In this document: positions 28,566-39,649 of the stretch, one piece after another
Layout: the number at the start of each line of letters is the position of its first letter
How positions within the stretch are numbered: the first letter of the stretch is position 1
Assembly (NCBI RefSeq): GCF_021440345.1
Contig: NZ_JAKCNS010000022.1
Span: 1-64,000 of the forward strand
Source: Kluyvera intermedia
Lineage (GTDB): Bacteria; Pseudomonadota; Gammaproteobacteria; Enterobacterales; Enterobacteriaceae
Reading direction: 5' to 3'
DNA: 64,000 bases
Notes under the pieces: model-generated
What the model saw: the letters and a program-made list of their open reading frames with translations, nothing else
Databases searched by the model: none
Told to the model about the DNA's origin: nothing
Translations under genes and position numbers: made by a program

Positions 28566-29354
28566 ATGCAGGCTGAAATCCTTCTTACCCTCAAGCTTCA
28601 GCAGCGTCTGTTTGCCGATCCGCGCCGCATTTCACTCCTCAAACAAATAGCACAGACTGGCTCTATCAGCCAGGGAGCGAAAAATGCCGGCATCAGCTAT
28701 AAGAGCGCCTGGGACGCCATTAATGAAATGAATCAGCTCAGCGAGCAGTCGCTAGTTGACCGCGCCACCGGCGGCAAAGGCGGCGGCGGCGCGGTGTTGA
28801 CTCGCTACGGCCAGCGCCTGATTCAGCTCTACGATCTGCTGGCACAAATCCAGCAAAAAGCCTTTGACGTACTGAGCGATGACGATGCACTGCCGCTGGA
28901 TAGCCTGCTGGCCGCTATCTCACGCTTCTCGCTGCAAACCAGCGCCCGCAACCAGTGGTTTGGTACGGTCACCCAGCGTGACCACCAGCAGGTGCAGCAG
29001 CACGTCGATATTCTGCTGGCCGACGGCACCACTCGCCTGAAAGTCGCGATTACCGCCCAGAGCGGCGAGCGCCTTGGTCTGGATGAAGGCAAAGAAGTGC
29101 TGGTGCTGTTAAAAGCGCCGTGGGTTAACGTCACTCGCGATCCGTCCGTTGCCGCCGAAGCCGACAACCAGCTCGCCTGTCGCATCAGTCATATCCTGCG
29201 CGGCGATGAACAGTGCGAAGTGCTGATGGCGCTGCCGGATGGGCAGACCCTATGCGCCACCCTGCCGCTCACTGATGCCGAAACGCTGGAGGAAGGTGCT
29301 AACGTCATCGCATTCTTTAACGCCGACAGAATCATTGTCGCCACCTTGTGCTGA
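28566..29354 (+). CDS. modE: Molybdate-responsive regulator ModE
   Basis: 262 residues: N-terminal winged helix (about 1-120; GSISQGAKNAGISYKSAWDAI is the recognition region) and two tandem Mop domains (about 125-262; SARNQWFGTVTQ and LKVAITAQSGERLGL) that bind molybdate. Represses modABC and activates molybdoenzyme genes. I use the ATG giving MQAEILLTLKLQQ, as in E. coli, not the upstream in-frame ATG. Followed by modF. Confidence 0.96.
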   Translation: MQAEILLTLKLQQRLFADPRRISLLKQIAQTGSISQGAKNAGISYKSAWDAINEMNQLSEQSLVDRATGGKGGGGAVLTRYGQRLIQLYDLLAQIQQKAFDVLSDDDALPLDSLLAAISRFSLQTSARNQWFGTVTQRDHQQVQQHVDILLADGTTRLKVAITAQSGERLGLDEGKEVLVLLKAPWVNVTRDPSVAAEADNQLACRISHILRGDEQCEVLMALPDGQTLCATLPLTDAETLEEGANVIAFFNADRIIVATLC

Positions 29355-29421
29355 TGGCATTGACATTACGCGCCTGAAGACGTATCCCTGATGCATACCG
29401 CTGCAAAAAATGGGATACATC

Positions 29422-30891
29422 ATGTCATCATTGCAAATTTCGCAAGGCACGTTTCGTCTTAGCGACACAAAAACATTAAAAATTGGGCAATTGACCCTGC
29501 GTGCCGGGGAGAGCTGGGCGTTTGTCGGCAGCAACGGCAGCGGCAAGTCCGCCCTCGCCCGCGCACTGGCGGGCGAATTGACGCTGCTTTCTGGCAGCCG
29601 GGAATGCCAATTCACGCGCATCACTCGTCTCTCTTTCGAACAGCTACAAAAACTGGTGAGTGACGAGTGGCAGCGCAACAATACGGATATGTTAAGCCCT
29701 GGCGAGGAAGATACCGGCCGTACCACCGCGCAAATTATCCAGGATGAAGTCAAAGATCCGGTGCTGTGCGCGACGCTTGCTGAGCAGTTTGGCATAGGTC
29801 ATCTGCTCGAACGCCGCTTCAAATACCTCTCCACCGGCGAAACGCGCAAAACCTTACTGTGCCAGGCGCTAATGGCGCAGCCCGACCTGTTGATTCTCGA
29901 TGAACCTTTTGACGGCCTCGACGTCGCCTCACGCCGCCAGCTGGCGGATCATCTGGCGACCCTCCATGAAGCGGGCTATACCCTGGTTTTGGTACTCAAC
30001 CGCTTTGACGACATTCCTGACTTTGTGCCTTTTGCCGGCGTGCTGGCCGACTGTACCCTGACGGAAACCGGCGAAACCCAAGCGCTGCTGGCGCAAACGC
30101 TGATAGCCCAGCTGGCGCACAGCGAGAAACTCGACGGCATGACGCTGCCCGAGCCTGATTCGCCGTCGGCACGCCTCTCCCTGCCCGACGACCAACCGCG
30201 TATTGTGCTTAATGATGGCGTGGTGTCCTATAACGATCGGCCGATAATTAACCACCTCAGCTGGACGGTCGCGCCCAATGAGCACTGGCAAATCGTCGGC
30301 CCGAACGGTGCGGGAAAATCGACGCTGTTAAGCCTCGTGACCGGCGACCATCCGCAGGGCTACAGCAACGATCTGACGCTGTTTGGCCGCCGTCGCGGCA
30401 GCGGGGAAACCATCTGGGATATCAAAAAACACATTGGCTACGTCAGCAGCAGCCTGCATCTGGATTACCGGGTGAGCACCAATGTGCGCAACGTTATCCT
30501 TTCCGGCTACTTCGACTCCATCGGGATTTATCAGGCGGTTTCCGATAAACAGCGCAAATTGGTCGATGAGTGGTTACATATTCTCGGCATGGATGCGCGT
30601 ACCGCCGACGCCCCGTTCCACGGTCTGTCGTGGGGGCAGCAGCGTTTGGCGCTGATTGTCCGTGCGCTGGTGAAACACCCGACGCTGCTGATTCTTGACG
30701 AGCCGTTACAGGGGTTGGATCCGTTGAACCGCCAGGTAGTACGCCGTTTCATTGATGTGCTGATTAGCGAAGGCAAAACACAGCTGCTGTTTGTTTCACA
30801 CCATGCCGAAGATGCGCCGGAGTGCATTACTCACCGTCTGGAATTTGTTACCGACGGCGACGGATATCGCTATGAGGTGGGGCCTCTTTAA
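29422..30891 (+). CDS. modF: ABC-type protein ModF with duplicated ATPase domains
   Basis: A 489-residue cytosolic protein with two ABC modules: Walker A GSNGSGKSAL and GPNGAGKSTL, signatures LSTGETRK and LSWGQQRL, Walker B LLILDEPFDGLD and LLILDEPLQGLD. No membrane partner is encoded nearby. A link to photorepair or molybdate metabolism has been suggested in E. coli, but its function is not established. Start MSSLQISQGTFRL as in E. coli. It is 67 nt downstream of modE. Confidence 0.93.
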   Translation: MSSLQISQGTFRLSDTKTLKIGQLTLRAGESWAFVGSNGSGKSALARALAGELTLLSGSRECQFTRITRLSFEQLQKLVSDEWQRNNTDMLSPGEEDTGRTTAQIIQDEVKDPVLCATLAEQFGIGHLLERRFKYLSTGETRKTLLCQALMAQPDLLILDEPFDGLDVASRRQLADHLATLHEAGYTLVLVLNRFDDIPDFVPFAGVLADCTLTETGETQALLAQTLIAQLAHSEKLDGMTLPEPDSPSARLSLPDDQPRIVLNDGVVSYNDRPIINHLSWTVAPNEHWQIVGPNGAGKSTLLSLVTGDHPQGYSNDLTLFGRRRGSGETIWDIKKHIGYVSSSLHLDYRVSTNVRNVILSGYFDSIGIYQAVSDKQRKLVDEWLHILGMDARTADAPFHGLSWGQQRLALIVRALVKHPTLLILDEPLQGLDPLNRQVVRRFIDVLISEGKTQLLFVSHHAEDAPECITHRLEFVTDGDGYRYEVGPL

Positions 30892-30901
30892 CTGCTCTTC
30901 C

Positions 30902-30928
30902 CCGGGGCGCTCCGTTCGCCCCGTTATT
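30902..30928 (+). terminator. Likely terminator after modF
   Basis: Stem CGGGGCG/CGCCCCG followed by TTATTTG, a weak T-tract, 11 nt past modF. Confidence 0.55.
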
Positions 30929-31076
30929 TGCTCGTCACGCCCGTCCCCCCTCTGAAAGGGTGTGCATCATCGTTCCTTCACCGCTCCCACTCCATTTTCG
31001 GATTAAGTACACAATACAGCGATAGCGCCTTTGATTTACAATGTAAATTCTGTGGCGGGTAACACTTGCCGCGCCA

Positions 31077-31092
31077 GTGTAAGCGATTCCAC
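31077..31092 (+). promoter_or_regulatory. gal external operator OE
   Basis: GTGTAAGCGATTCCAC, one base from the E. coli gal OE, bound by GalR/GalS. Confidence 0.88.
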
Positions 31093-31095
31093 TAA

Positions 31096-31133
31096 TTTAG
31101 CCCATGTCACACTTTTGGCTTCTCTGTTATGCT
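31096..31133 (+). promoter_or_regulatory. gal promoter region with CRP site
   Basis: The CRP site (31096-31111; minus-strand TGTGACATGGGCTAAA) and the -10 region TATGCTATG (31125-31133) are laid out as in E. coli, where overlapping P1 and P2 promoters respond oppositely to cAMP-CRP. Confidence 0.8.
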
Positions 31134-31170
31134 ATGTTTATTCCATGCCATAAGCTTAACGGAGCTAAAA

Positions 31171-32187
31171 ATGAAAGTATTGGTTACAGGTGGTAGCGGT
31201 TACATAGGAAGCCACACATGTGTACAGCTGCTGCAACAGGGCCACGACGTCGTCATCCTCGACAACCTGTGCAACAGCAAGCACAGCGTCCTGCCGGTTA
31301 TTGCGCGTTTGAGCGGTAAGCAGGCAACCTTTATCGAAGGCGATATCCGTAACGAAGCGCTACTCACCGAGATCCTGCGTGAAAATGCCATTGAAGCGGT
31401 GATCCACTTTGCTGGCCTAAAAGCCGTCGGTGAGTCGGTACAAAAACCGCTGGAGTACTATGACAACAACGTCAACGGTACCCTGCGTCTGATTGCCGCC
31501 ATGCGCGCAGCCAACGTCAAAAACTTCATTTTCAGCTCTTCTGCAACGGTCTATGGCGACCAGCCGAAAATCCCTTACGTCGAAAGCTTCCCTACCGGTA
31601 CACCGCAAAGCCCATACGGCAAAAGCAAACTGATGGTGGAGCAAATCCTGACTGACCTGCAAAAAGCACAGCCTGACTGGAGCATCGCGCTGCTGCGCTA
31701 CTTCAACCCGGTTGGCGCACATCAGTCCGGCGATATGGGCGAAGATCCACAGGGCATCCCAAATAACCTGATGCCTTATATCGCACAGGTGGCGGTGGGC
31801 CGCCGTGAATCGCTGGCGATTTTTGGTAACGACTACCCAACCCCAGATGGCACCGGCGTACGCGACTATATCCACGTGATGGATCTGGCTGATGGCCACG
31901 TTGCGGCGATGGAGAAACTGGCGAATAAAGCGGGTGTTCATATTTACAACCTCGGCGCAGGCGTCGGCAGCAGCGTGCTTGATGTGGTCAATGCGTTCAG
32001 CAAAGCCTGTGGCAAACCGGTTAACTACCACTTCGCGCCGCGTCGCGATGGCGATCTCCCGGCCTACTGGGCCGATGCCACCAAAGCCGATAAAGAGCTG
32101 AACTGGCACGTAACCCGTAATCTTGATGAGATGGCGCAGGACACCTGGAACTGGCAGTCCCGTCACCCTCAGGGCTATCCAGACTAA
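31171..32187 (+). CDS. galE: UDP-glucose 4-epimerase GalE
   Basis: Interconverts UDP-galactose and UDP-glucose in the Leloir pathway. 338 residues starting [17 protein letters not shown] (NAD-binding GxxGxxG), with the catalytic Ser/Tyr/Lys set in SSSATVYG and SPYGKSK. The start follows GGAG; an upstream in-frame ATG overlaps the promoter and is rejected. The first codons include the internal gal operator. Confidence 0.97.
   Translation: MKVLVTGGSGYIGSHTCVQLLQQGHDVVILDNLCNSKHSVLPVIARLSGKQATFIEGDIRNEALLTEILRENAIEAVIHFAGLKAVGESVQKPLEYYDNNVNGTLRLIAAMRAANVKNFIFSSSATVYGDQPKIPYVESFPTGTPQSPYGKSKLMVEQILTDLQKAQPDWSIALLRYFNPVGAHQSGDMGEDPQGIPNNLMPYIAQVAVGRRESLAIFGNDYPTPDGTGVRDYIHVMDLADGHVAAMEKLANKAGVHIYNLGAGVGSSVLDVVNAFSKACGKPVNYHFAPRRDGDLPAYWADATKADKELNWHVTRNLDEMAQDTWNWQSRHPQGYPD
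31190..31205 (+). promoter_or_regulatory. gal internal operator OI
   Basis: GTGGTAGCGGTTACAT inside the start of galE, identical to the E. coli OI as I recall it. With OE it allows GalR-HU-mediated looping repression. Confidence 0.88.
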
Positions 32188-32197
32188 GGATTTTGTG

Positions 32198-33244
32198 ATG
32201 ACACAATTTAACCCCGTCGACCATCCACATCGCCGCTTTAATCCGTTAACCGGCCAGTGGATCCTCGTTTCACCGCATCGTGCAAAGCGCCCATGGCAAG
32301 GGGCGCAAGAGACACCAGCAAAACAAACGCTGCCCAAGCACGATCCGGATTGTTTTTTATGCCCGGGTAATACCCGGGTGACGGGCGATAAAAATCCCGA
32401 CTACACCAGCACTTACGTCTTTACCAACGATTTCGCCGCGCTGATGACCGACACACCGGATGCACCGGAAAGCGACGATCCGCTGATGCGCTGCCAGAGC
32501 GCACGCGGCACCAGCCGGGTTATCTGCTTCTCGCCGGATCACAGCAAAACGCTGCCGGAGTTGAGCCTTAGCGCATTGCAATCGGTGGTTCAAACCTGGC
32601 AACAGCAGACCGCTGAACTGGGCCAAAAATACCCGTGGGTACAGGTCTTTGAAAACAAAGGCGCGGCGATGGGTTGCTCTAACCCGCACCCGCACGGCCA
32701 GGTTTGGGCCAACAGCTTCCTGCCCAATGAAATTGAGCGTGAAGACCGCCTGATGCGCGAGTACTACGCCGAACACCGTACACCAATGCTGATGGACTAC
32801 GTCACCCGCGAGCTTGCCGATGGCAGCCGTACCGTGGTGGAAACCGAGCATTGGTTAGCCGTGGTGCCTTACTGGGCGGCCTGGCCGTTTGAAACGCTGC
32901 TGCTGCCGAAGACTCACGTGCTGCGCATCACCGACTTAACCGACGCTCAGCGCGACGATTTGGCGCTGGCATTGAAGAAATTAACCAGCCGTTACGACAA
33001 CCTGTTCCAGTGCTCATTCCCTTATTCCATGGGCTGGCACGGCGCACCGTTCAACGGTGAAGAGAACGCACACTGGCAGCTGCATGCGCACTTCTACCCG
33101 CCGCTGCTGCGCTCCGCCACCGTGCGTAAATTTATGGTCGGGTACGAAATGCTGGCAGAGACCCAGCGTGACCTGACGGCAGAACAAGCGGCTGAGCGCC
33201 TGCGCGCGGTCAGCGACGTCCATTTTCGCGAATCCGGAGAATAA
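32198..33244 (+). CDS. galT: Galactose-1-phosphate uridylyltransferase GalT
   Basis: Transfers UMP from UDP-glucose to galactose-1-phosphate. 348 residues, start [13 protein letters not shown] as in E. coli. Nucleophilic His is in the NPHPHGQVW motif, and zinc ligands CxxC (FLCPG region) are present. It begins 10 nt after galE; the longer upstream frame is galE sequence read out of frame. Confidence 0.97.
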   Translation: MTQFNPVDHPHRRFNPLTGQWILVSPHRAKRPWQGAQETPAKQTLPKHDPDCFLCPGNTRVTGDKNPDYTSTYVFTNDFAALMTDTPDAPESDDPLMRCQSARGTSRVICFSPDHSKTLPELSLSALQSVVQTWQQQTAELGQKYPWVQVFENKGAAMGCSNPHPHGQVWANSFLPNEIEREDRLMREYYAEHRTPMLMDYVTRELADGSRTVVETEHWLAVVPYWAAWPFETLLLPKTHVLRITDLTDAQRDDLALALKKLTSRYDNLFQCSFPYSMGWHGAPFNGEENAHWQLHAHFYPPLLRSATVRKFMVGYEMLAETQRDLTAEQAAERLRAVSDVHFRESGE

Positions 33245-33246
33245 CA

Positions 33247-34395
33247 ATGAGTCTGAAAGATAAAACACAAACCCTGTTTGCTGAAAAATTTGGCTACCCT
33301 GCCACCCACGTGATTCAGGCTCCGGGCCGCGTCAACCTGATCGGCGAGCACACCGACTACAACGATGGTTTTGTCCTGCCGTGCGCTATCGATTATCAGA
33401 CCGTGATCAGCTGTTCTCCGCGTAGCGACCGCCAGGTTCGCGTCATTGCCGCTGACTACGACAACCAGATTGATGAATTTTCGCTCGATGCCCCTATCGT
33501 CGCTCATGACACCCAGCAGTGGTCCAATTACGTGCGCGGTGTGGTGAAACATCTGCAAAAACGCAACAACGCGTTTGGCGGTGCAGACCTGGTGATCAGC
33601 GGTAACGTGCCGCAGGGCGCGGGATTAAGCTCCTCGGCTTCACTGGAAGTGGCTGTCGGCACCGTCTTCCAGCAGCTATATCAGCTGCCACTTAACGGGG
33701 CGCAGATTGCCCTGAACGGCCAGGAAGCAGAGAACCAGTTTGTCGGCTGTAACTGCGGCATCATGGATCAGCTGATTTCAGCATTGGGTAAAAAAGACCA
33801 CGCGCTGCTGATCGACTGCCGTTCTTTAGATACCAAAGCCGTTTCCATGCCGGAAGGCGTGGCGGTGGTGATTATCAACAGTAACTTTAAGCGTACCCTG
33901 GTGGGCAGCGAATACAACACCCGCCGCGAACAGTGTGAAACCGGTGCGCGTTTCTTCCAGCAACCTGCGCTGCGTGATGTGACCATCGAGCAGTTTAACG
34001 CGGTGGCGAATGAGCTGGATCCTATCGTTGCTAAACGTGTGCGCCACGTGCTCACGGAAAACGCCCGTACCGTGGAAGCGGCTTCTGCCCTTGCGAAAGG
34101 TGATTTACTGCGTATGGGCCAGCTGATGGCAGAATCGCACGCGTCAATGCGTGATGACTTCGAAATTACCGTCCCGCAAATTGACACCCTGGTGGAGATT
34201 GTAAAAGCGACCATCGGCGATAAAGGCGGCGTGCGTATGACCGGCGGCGGTTTCGGTGGCTGTATTGTCGCGCTGATCCCTGAAGCACTGGTTCCAGCGG
34301 TGCAGCAGGCGGTGGCCGAGCAGTACGAAGCCAAAACCGGTATTAAAGAGACGTTCTACGTGTGCAAAGCATCACAAGGAGCCGGCCAGTGCTAA
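33247..34395 (+). CDS. galK: Galactokinase GalK
   Basis: A GHMP-family kinase of 382 residues phosphorylating galactose at C1. Motifs: galactokinase signature [24 protein letters not shown]-loop [18 protein letters not shown], and C-terminal TGGGFGGC. The start is 2 nt after galT. Confidence 0.97.
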   Translation: MSLKDKTQTLFAEKFGYPATHVIQAPGRVNLIGEHTDYNDGFVLPCAIDYQTVISCSPRSDRQVRVIAADYDNQIDEFSLDAPIVAHDTQQWSNYVRGVVKHLQKRNNAFGGADLVISGNVPQGAGLSSSASLEVAVGTVFQQLYQLPLNGAQIALNGQEAENQFVGCNCGIMDQLISALGKKDHALLIDCRSLDTKAVSMPEGVAVVIINSNFKRTLVGSEYNTRREQCETGARFFQQPALRDVTIEQFNAVANELDPIVAKRVRHVLTENARTVEAASALAKGDLLRMGQLMAESHASMRDDFEITVPQIDTLVEIVKATIGDKGGVRMTGGGFGGCIVALIPEALVPAVQQAVAEQYEAKTGIKETFYVCKASQGAGQC

Positions 34396-35429
34396 ACCCA
34401 TCTTCCGCGCTGGCCGCCGACGGCCAGCCGTATCAGCTGATCACGTTACGCAACGCCCATAACGTTGTCGTGACCCTAATGGATTGGGGTGCCACGCTGC
34501 TGTCCGCGCGCATTCCGCTGCAGGACGGCAGCGTGCGTGAAGCGCTGCTGGGCTGCGCATCGCCTGAACAATACACCGAACAGGCGGCGTTTCTTGGCGC
34601 CTCGATTGGTCGTTATGCTAACCGTATCGCCAACAGCCGTTTTACGCTGGACGGTAAAACGGTCAACGTCGCGCCAAGCCAGGGTGAGCACCAGCTGCAC
34701 GGCGGCCCGAATGGGTTTGATAAACGCCGCTGGGCGATTGCCTCACAGAATCCTACCGAGGTCGTGTTTACCCTCACCTCAGAGGATGGCGATCAGGGCT
34801 TCCCTGGCACGTTGCAGGCCACGGCGACCTATCGTTTGACCGACGATAACCGTATTTCAATTGAGTACCGTGCGACAGTTGATAAAGCGTGCCCAGTGAA
34901 CCTGACCAACCACGTCTACTTCAACCTCGACGGGGCGCAGACCGACGTGCGTCACCATACGTTGCAGCTGCTGGCAGATGCTTACTTGCCGGTTGACTCC
35001 AGCGGCATTCCGCATGAAGGCTTGAAAGACGTCGCCAACACCAGCTTCGATTTCCGTGAACCTAAAACCGTGGCCCAGGATTTCTTAAGCGACGCCGATC
35101 AGCAGAAGGTGAAAGGTTACGATCATGCATTTCTGCTCCAGGCCCAGGGCGATGCAACCCAGGTGGTTGCCAACGTGTGGTCGCAGGATAAGAAACTGCA
35201 GATGGCGGTTTATACTTCGGCCCCGGCTATCCAGTTCTACTCAGGCAACTATCTCGACGGCACCTTATCCCGGACAAACCAGCCGTATGCGGCCTGGCAG
35301 GGCCTGGCGCTGGAGAGTGAGTTCCTGCCGGATAGCCCTAATCATCCGGAATGGCCGCAGCCAGACTGCGTGCTGCGCCCGGGCGAAGAGTACGTGAGCC
35401 TGACTGAATATCAATTTATCGTGCGGTAA
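34389..35429 (+). CDS. galM: Galactose mutarotase GalM
   Basis: Interconverts alpha and beta anomers of galactose so that GalK receives the alpha form. 346 residues from a GTG start that overlaps the end of galK by 7 nt and has AAGGAG upstream inside galK. Catalytic residues appear as [12 protein letters not shown] (His base) and [18 protein letters not shown] (Glu acid). Confidence 0.95.
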   Translation: MLNPSSALAADGQPYQLITLRNAHNVVVTLMDWGATLLSARIPLQDGSVREALLGCASPEQYTEQAAFLGASIGRYANRIANSRFTLDGKTVNVAPSQGEHQLHGGPNGFDKRRWAIASQNPTEVVFTLTSEDGDQGFPGTLQATATYRLTDDNRISIEYRATVDKACPVNLTNHVYFNLDGAQTDVRHHTLQLLADAYLPVDSSGIPHEGLKDVANTSFDFREPKTVAQDFLSDADQQKVKGYDHAFLLQAQGDATQVVANVWSQDKKLQMAVYTSAPAIQFYSGNYLDGTLSRTNQPYAAWQGLALESEFLPDSPNHPEWPQPDCVLRPGEEYVSLTEYQFIVR

Positions 35430-35439
35430 AATACAAAAA

Positions 35440-35475
35440 CTCCCGGCTGAGCAACGCGACGCCGGGAGCCTTTAT
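35440..35475 (+). terminator. Terminator of the gal operon
   Basis: Stem CTCCCGGC/GCCGGGAG with 13-nt loop followed by CCTTTATT, 10 nt past galM. Confidence 0.8.
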
Positions 35476-35682
35476 TCCTCCCTACTCCAGGACCAATCTC
35501 TGTACTTTGCCTGAACGTTAGCGCCATTCCCTTCTCTCCCTCGCCGATCTTTTCGCCATATCGCTGAAATTAACGCCACGCAAAGACAAAATAATAACGC
35601 TGAGTTCACATGCGCCTTACACTGGGGCACTATTTTCGCTATGGTTATGCATAAGCGTTGCTGCTGAGACGATCACAGCAAT

Positions 35683-35703
35683 ATAATGAGAATTGTTATC
35701 ATT
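35683..35703 (+). promoter_or_regulatory. Fur box upstream of gpmA
   Basis: ATAATGAGAATTGTTATCATT, a close match to the 19-bp Fur palindrome. Fur control of gpmA has been reported in E. coli. Confidence 0.75.
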
Positions 35704-35727
35704 CAATAAAGCTTGAGGAGTGAGAGT

Positions 35728-36480
35728 ATGGCTGTAACTAAGCTGGTACTGGTTCGTCACGGTGAAAGTCAGTGGAACAACGAAAACCGTTTCACCGGTT
35801 GGTACGACGTTGATCTGTCTGAGAAAGGCGTTAGCGAAGCAAAAGCGGCAGGCAAACTGCTGAAGGCTGAAGGCTTCAGCTTCGATTTTGCTTATACCTC
35901 TGTGCTGAAACGTGCCATCCACACTTTGTGGAACGTGCTGGATGAACTGGATCAGGCCTGGCTGCCGGTTGAGAAATCCTGGAAACTGAACGAACGTCAC
36001 TACGGCGCGCTGCAGGGTCTGAACAAAGCAGAAACCGCTGAGAAATACGGTGACGAGCAGGTTAAACAATGGCGTCGCGGCTTCGCGGTGACTCCGCCAG
36101 AGCTGACCAAAGATGACGAGCGCTTCCCAGGCCACGACCCGCGCTATGCGAAACTGACCGATAAAGAGCTGCCAACAACCGAGAGCCTGGCGCTGACCAT
36201 CGACCGCGTAGTGCCTTACTGGAATGAAACCATTCTGCCACGCCTGAAAAGCGGTGAGCGCGTGATCATCGCGGCTCACGGTAACTCCCTGCGTGCGCTG
36301 GTGAAATACCTGGACAACATGGGCGAAGACGAAATCCTCGAACTGAACATCCCGACCGGCGTACCGCTGGTTTATGAGTTCGACGAGAACTTCAAACCTA
36401 TCAAACACTACTATCTGGGCAACGCTGATGAAATCGCAGCGAAAGCGGCAGCGGTAGCTAATCAGGGTAAAGCGAAGTAA
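35728..36480 (+). CDS. gpmA: 2,3-bisphosphoglycerate-dependent phosphoglycerate mutase GpmA
   Basis: Interconverts 3- and 2-phosphoglycerate. 250 residues starting [17 protein letters not shown] (phosphohistidine in RHGES), second catalytic His in AAHGNSLRA. The start is behind TGAGGAG; a slightly earlier in-frame ATG is inside the Shine-Dalgarno region. Codon use is strongly biased, as expected for a highly expressed glycolytic gene. Confidence 0.97.
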   Translation: MAVTKLVLVRHGESQWNNENRFTGWYDVDLSEKGVSEAKAAGKLLKAEGFSFDFAYTSVLKRAIHTLWNVLDELDQAWLPVEKSWKLNERHYGALQGLNKAETAEKYGDEQVKQWRRGFAVTPPELTKDDERFPGHDPRYAKLTDKELPTTESLALTIDRVVPYWNETILPRLKSGERVIIAAHGNSLRALVKYLDNMGEDEILELNIPTGVPLVYEFDENFKPIKHYYLGNADEIAAKAAAVANQGKAK

Positions 36481-36501
36481 TTTTACCCCCGGTTAGAATA
36501 G

Positions 36502-36534
36502 AAAAAGCGTGGAAGATTCCACGCTTTTTTTTAT
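36502..36534 (+). terminator. Terminator after gpmA
   Basis: Stem AAAAGCGTGGAA/TTCCACGCTTTT ending in eight T residues. Confidence 0.9.
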
Positions 36535-36579
36535 TGCTGACTACCCGGCGGCGCGACGCCTGTCCGGATAGCCATGGCA

Positions 36580-37632
36580 TTAGCCGCGACGCGCTTTTAC
36601 CGCATTCGCCAGCTGACGCAAAATCGTATCAGTATCATCCCAGTTAATGCAGGCATCGGTGATGCTTTTGCCATAAACCAACGGCTCGCCGCTGTCCGGG
36701 TTCTGGTTGCCTTCGACCAGGTGACTTTCAATCATCACACCCATAATTGCTTTTTCGCCGCTTGCCACCTGCTGGCATACGTCAGCGCCGACTTCCATCT
36801 GCTTTTTGAACTGCTTGCTGGAGTTGGCGTGGCTGAAATCAATCATGATTTGCGCAGGCAGGCCGGCTTTCGACAGCCCTTCTTTCACTGCTGCCACATG
36901 GGATGCGCTGTAGTTCGGCTCTTTACCGCCACGCAGAATGATATGGCAATCGCCGTTACCGCTAGTGTTCACAATGGCGGAATGACCCCATTTGGTCACC
37001 GACAGGAAACAGTGAGGCGCGCCCGCGGCGTTGATAGCATCAATGGCGACTTTAATCGTGCCATCGGTACCGTTTTTGAAGCCAACCGGGCAAGAAAGGC
37101 CGGAAGCCAGTTCGCGGTGAACCTGTGATTCGGTGGTACGCGCACCAATGGCGCCCCAGCTCATCAGGTCGGCCAGATACTGCGGGGTGATCATATCGAG
37201 GAACTCACCCGCAGCCGGTAGGCCGGTATCATTGATGTCCAGCAGCAGCTTGCGGGCAATACGCAGGCCATCGTTAATCTGGAAGCTGTTATCCATGTGC
37301 GGATCGTTGATAAGCCCTTTCCAGCCAACGGTAGTGCGCGGTTTTTCAAAATAGACGCGCATGACGATTTCCAGCTCACCCTTCAACTCTTCACGGATTT
37401 TCAGCAGGCGCTGCGCATATTCTTTCGCCGCAACCGGATCGTGGATGGAGCACGGGCCGATAACAACCAGCAGGCGATCGTCATCCCCTCTCAGGATCTG
37501 GTGGATCGCTTTGCGTGCATGAGAAACGGTGTTTGCGGCGTTTTCAGTCGCGGGAAATTTTTCAAGGAGTGCTACAGGAGGTAATAACTCATTGATCTCT
37601 TTAATACGTAAATCGTCGTTCTGATAATTCAT
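36580..37632 (-). CDS. aroG: Phe-sensitive DAHP synthase AroG
   Basis: First enzyme of the shikimate pathway, condensing PEP and erythrose-4-phosphate; feedback-inhibited by phenylalanine in the AroG class. 350 residues starting MNYQNDDLRIKEINELLPP as in E. coli. Class I motifs: VIGPCSIHDP, KPRTTVGWKGL, GARTTESQVHR, and DFSHANSSKQ with metal ligands. A TyrR box lies 70 nt upstream. Confidence 0.97.
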   Translation of the reverse strand: MNYQNDDLRIKEINELLPPVALLEKFPATENAANTVSHARKAIHQILRGDDDRLLVVIGPCSIHDPVAAKEYAQRLLKIREELKGELEIVMRVYFEKPRTTVGWKGLINDPHMDNSFQINDGLRIARKLLLDINDTGLPAAGEFLDMITPQYLADLMSWGAIGARTTESQVHRELASGLSCPVGFKNGTDGTIKVAIDAINAAGAPHCFLSVTKWGHSAIVNTSGNGDCHIILRGGKEPNYSASHVAAVKEGLSKAGLPAQIMIDFSHANSSKQFKKQMEVGADVCQQVASGEKAIMGVMIESHLVEGNQNPDSGEPLVYGKSITDACINWDDTDTILRQLANAVKARRG

Positions 37633-37702
37633 GACTGTCCCAGTGTTGCCATACTTATACAATTGAGTGCAATCCCTTCAATCTATATCGTCAGCAAAAA
37701 AG

Positions 37703-37720
37703 TGTAAACTGGCTTTTACA
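37703..37720 (-). promoter_or_regulatory. TyrR box of aroG
   Basis: TGTAAA-N6-TTTACA, the strong-box consensus for TyrR, upstream of aroG. The rest of the aroG-zitB gap (about 240 bp) is AT-rich and shows no gene. Confidence 0.88.
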
Positions 37721-37965
37721 CTTTAGCCGGTTTATTACTAAAAAAACCCTACTATTTAGAATTTAATAGTAATTAAAGGCGCTTTAACCTCCCACATCCA
37801 GTTCATATAACCAAGAACAATATAAAAAACAATATATATCAGCTTAACAAACCGAAGCGGGCGCTATTTTCCCCCTGTGAACTCCTGCATCTATTTCTGT
37901 GCGCAAAAAGCAAAGATCTGCAATGATGTCAGATAGTCACAATCAATTAACGAAGGACGACGCTC

Positions 37966-38910
37966 ATGCCGCACCAGCATGATTCACATTCCCATGCCGC
38001 CCCTGATGATGGTAACGGCCGCCGCTTGCTGCTGGCTTTCGGTGTTACGGCTGGCTTTATGGTTATTGAGGCTATCGGTGGCGTGGTCTCCGGCTCGCTA
38101 GCGCTGCTGGCGGATGCCGGGCATATGCTGACGGATTCTGCCGCCCTGCTGTTTGCGCTCCTGGCGGTGCACTTTGCCCGACGCCCTCCGAGCACACGAC
38201 ACACTTTTGGTTGGCTGCGTCTGACGACTCTTGCGGCTTTCGTTAACGCCATTGCCCTGCTGTTTATTATTGTTTTAATTGTCTGGGAAGCGGTGAAGCG
38301 TTTCTATACTCCGCAGCCGGTGGCTGGCACCACCATGATGGTGATTGCCGTTGCCGGACTGCTGGCGAATATTCTGGCCTTCTGGATATTGCATCGCGGT
38401 AGTGAAGAGAAAAATCTCAACGTGCGCGCGGCAGCGCTGCACGTGATGGGCGATCTATTAGGATCCGTGGGCGCGATTATTGCGGCGATAGTGATAATGA
38501 CCACCGGCTGGACGCCGATTGACCCGATCCTGTCGGTGCTGGTTTCCTGCCTGGTGTTGCGCAGCGCTTGGTCGTTGCTAAAAGAGAGTCTCAATGAGCT
38601 GCTGGAAGGGGCACCGCAGACAATTGACGTCGCGGCGTTAAAACGCAATATGCGCCGATCCTTGCCGGAAGTGCGCGATGTCCATCATGTTCATGTCTGG
38701 CTAGTCGGTGAGAAGCCGCTGATGACGCTACACGTACAGGTAGTGCCCCCACACGATCACGATGCCCTCCTGGACAGGATTCATCATTTTCTTGAAGAGC
38801 AGTATCAGATTGACCACGCAACCGTACAGATGGAATATCAACCCTGTAACGGCCCGGAATGCCACCTTAACGAGGTGCATTCCGGACACGGGCATCACCA
38901 TCACCATTAA
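37966..38910 (+). CDS. zitB: Zinc transporter ZitB (CDF family)
   Basis: A proton-coupled Zn2+ exporter of the inner membrane, 314 residues, six membrane spans (about residues 25-210) and a C-terminal cytosolic domain. Zn site residues are in [10 protein letters not shown] (TM2) and [11 protein letters not shown] (TM5). Both ends are histidine-rich (HQHDSHSH at the N-terminus; [10 protein letters not shown] at the C-terminus). Its 3' end overlaps convergent pnuC by 4 nt. Confidence 0.95.
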   Translation: MPHQHDSHSHAAPDDGNGRRLLLAFGVTAGFMVIEAIGGVVSGSLALLADAGHMLTDSAALLFALLAVHFARRPPSTRHTFGWLRLTTLAAFVNAIALLFIIVLIVWEAVKRFYTPQPVAGTTMMVIAVAGLLANILAFWILHRGSEEKNLNVRAAALHVMGDLLGSVGAIIAAIVIMTTGWTPIDPILSVLVSCLVLRSAWSLLKESLNELLEGAPQTIDVAALKRNMRRSLPEVRDVHHVHVWLVGEKPLMTLHVQVVPPHDHDALLDRIHHFLEEQYQIDHATVQMEYQPCNGPECHLNEVHSGHGHHHHH

Positions 38911-39626
38911 TGGGATAGCGCGCGAGAACCGCGTTCACGCGCGCTATTCATCCACATCCGGCTGCCGTTCAGGGCAATAAAGGTCAGGATCAAATATTCC
39001 AGCGCCATGGCATACACACCCTGAAGGGCGAAAATAGCCACACTAATCACGTTAATCACCACCCACAGCAGCCAGTTCTCAACATATTTTCGCGTCATCA
39101 AGACCATTGCCGCTATCGACAGCACCATCATGCAGGAATCCCAGAACGGGAAAGCATCCGGCTGGAGCACTGGCATGGTCACATTCATCCCCATTGTTTG
39201 CATTACGCTGACTGCAATATGAGTCAGCACGGCAAAGACCGGGTCGATGTACAAGGTCATCAGGCCAATGGCAATCACGCAGGCAGCGAGCCAGGCGATG
39301 GCTTTCGGCAGAGGCAGCCAGCGAATTTGCAGCTCCGCTTGATGATGACTGGTTTGCCGCGACCACGCGTACCAGCCATAAATGTTGGCAGCAAAAAAGA
39401 AGAGCTGTAGCAGCAGGCTAGCGTAGAGCTGAATCTGGAAAAAGATAATCGCAAACAGCGTGACGTTAATCAGCCCAAACAGGTAGTTAACGATCTTCTC
39501 CAGACTCGCCAGCCAGATACACAGCAGGCCCGCGATGGTGCCTATTGCTTCAATCCACGACAGATCATAACCGCCCGCGCCTATCGGGATGTGCACCAGA
39601 ATGTTTTGCGTACTTAAAAAATCCAT
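38907..39626 (-). CDS. pnuC: Nicotinamide riboside transporter PnuC
   Basis: A 239-residue membrane protein with seven or eight hydrophobic segments taking up nicotinamide riboside for NAD salvage. The family motif region is NLLFGLINV-like ([17 protein letters not shown]) and NIYGWYAW. Second gene of nadA-pnuC, 23 nt after nadA, hence under the same NadR control. Confidence 0.94.
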   Translation of the reverse strand: MDFLSTQNILVHIPIGAGGYDLSWIEAIGTIAGLLCIWLASLEKIVNYLFGLINVTLFAIIFFQIQLYASLLLQLFFFAANIYGWYAWSRQTSHHQAELQIRWLPLPKAIAWLAACVIAIGLMTLYIDPVFAVLTHIAVSVMQTMGMNVTMPVLQPDAFPFWDSCMMVLSIAAMVLMTRKYVENWLLWVVINVISVAIFALQGVYAMALEYLILTFIALNGSRMWMNSARERGSRALSH

Positions 39627-39649
39627 TTTAACTCCAGCGTGTTAGACAA

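Noticed and set aside
36540-36575. Possible REP fragment after gpmA
   Set aside because: CCGGCGGCGCGACGCC and TCCGG recall a REP half, but the second arm is missing, so I do not call it.
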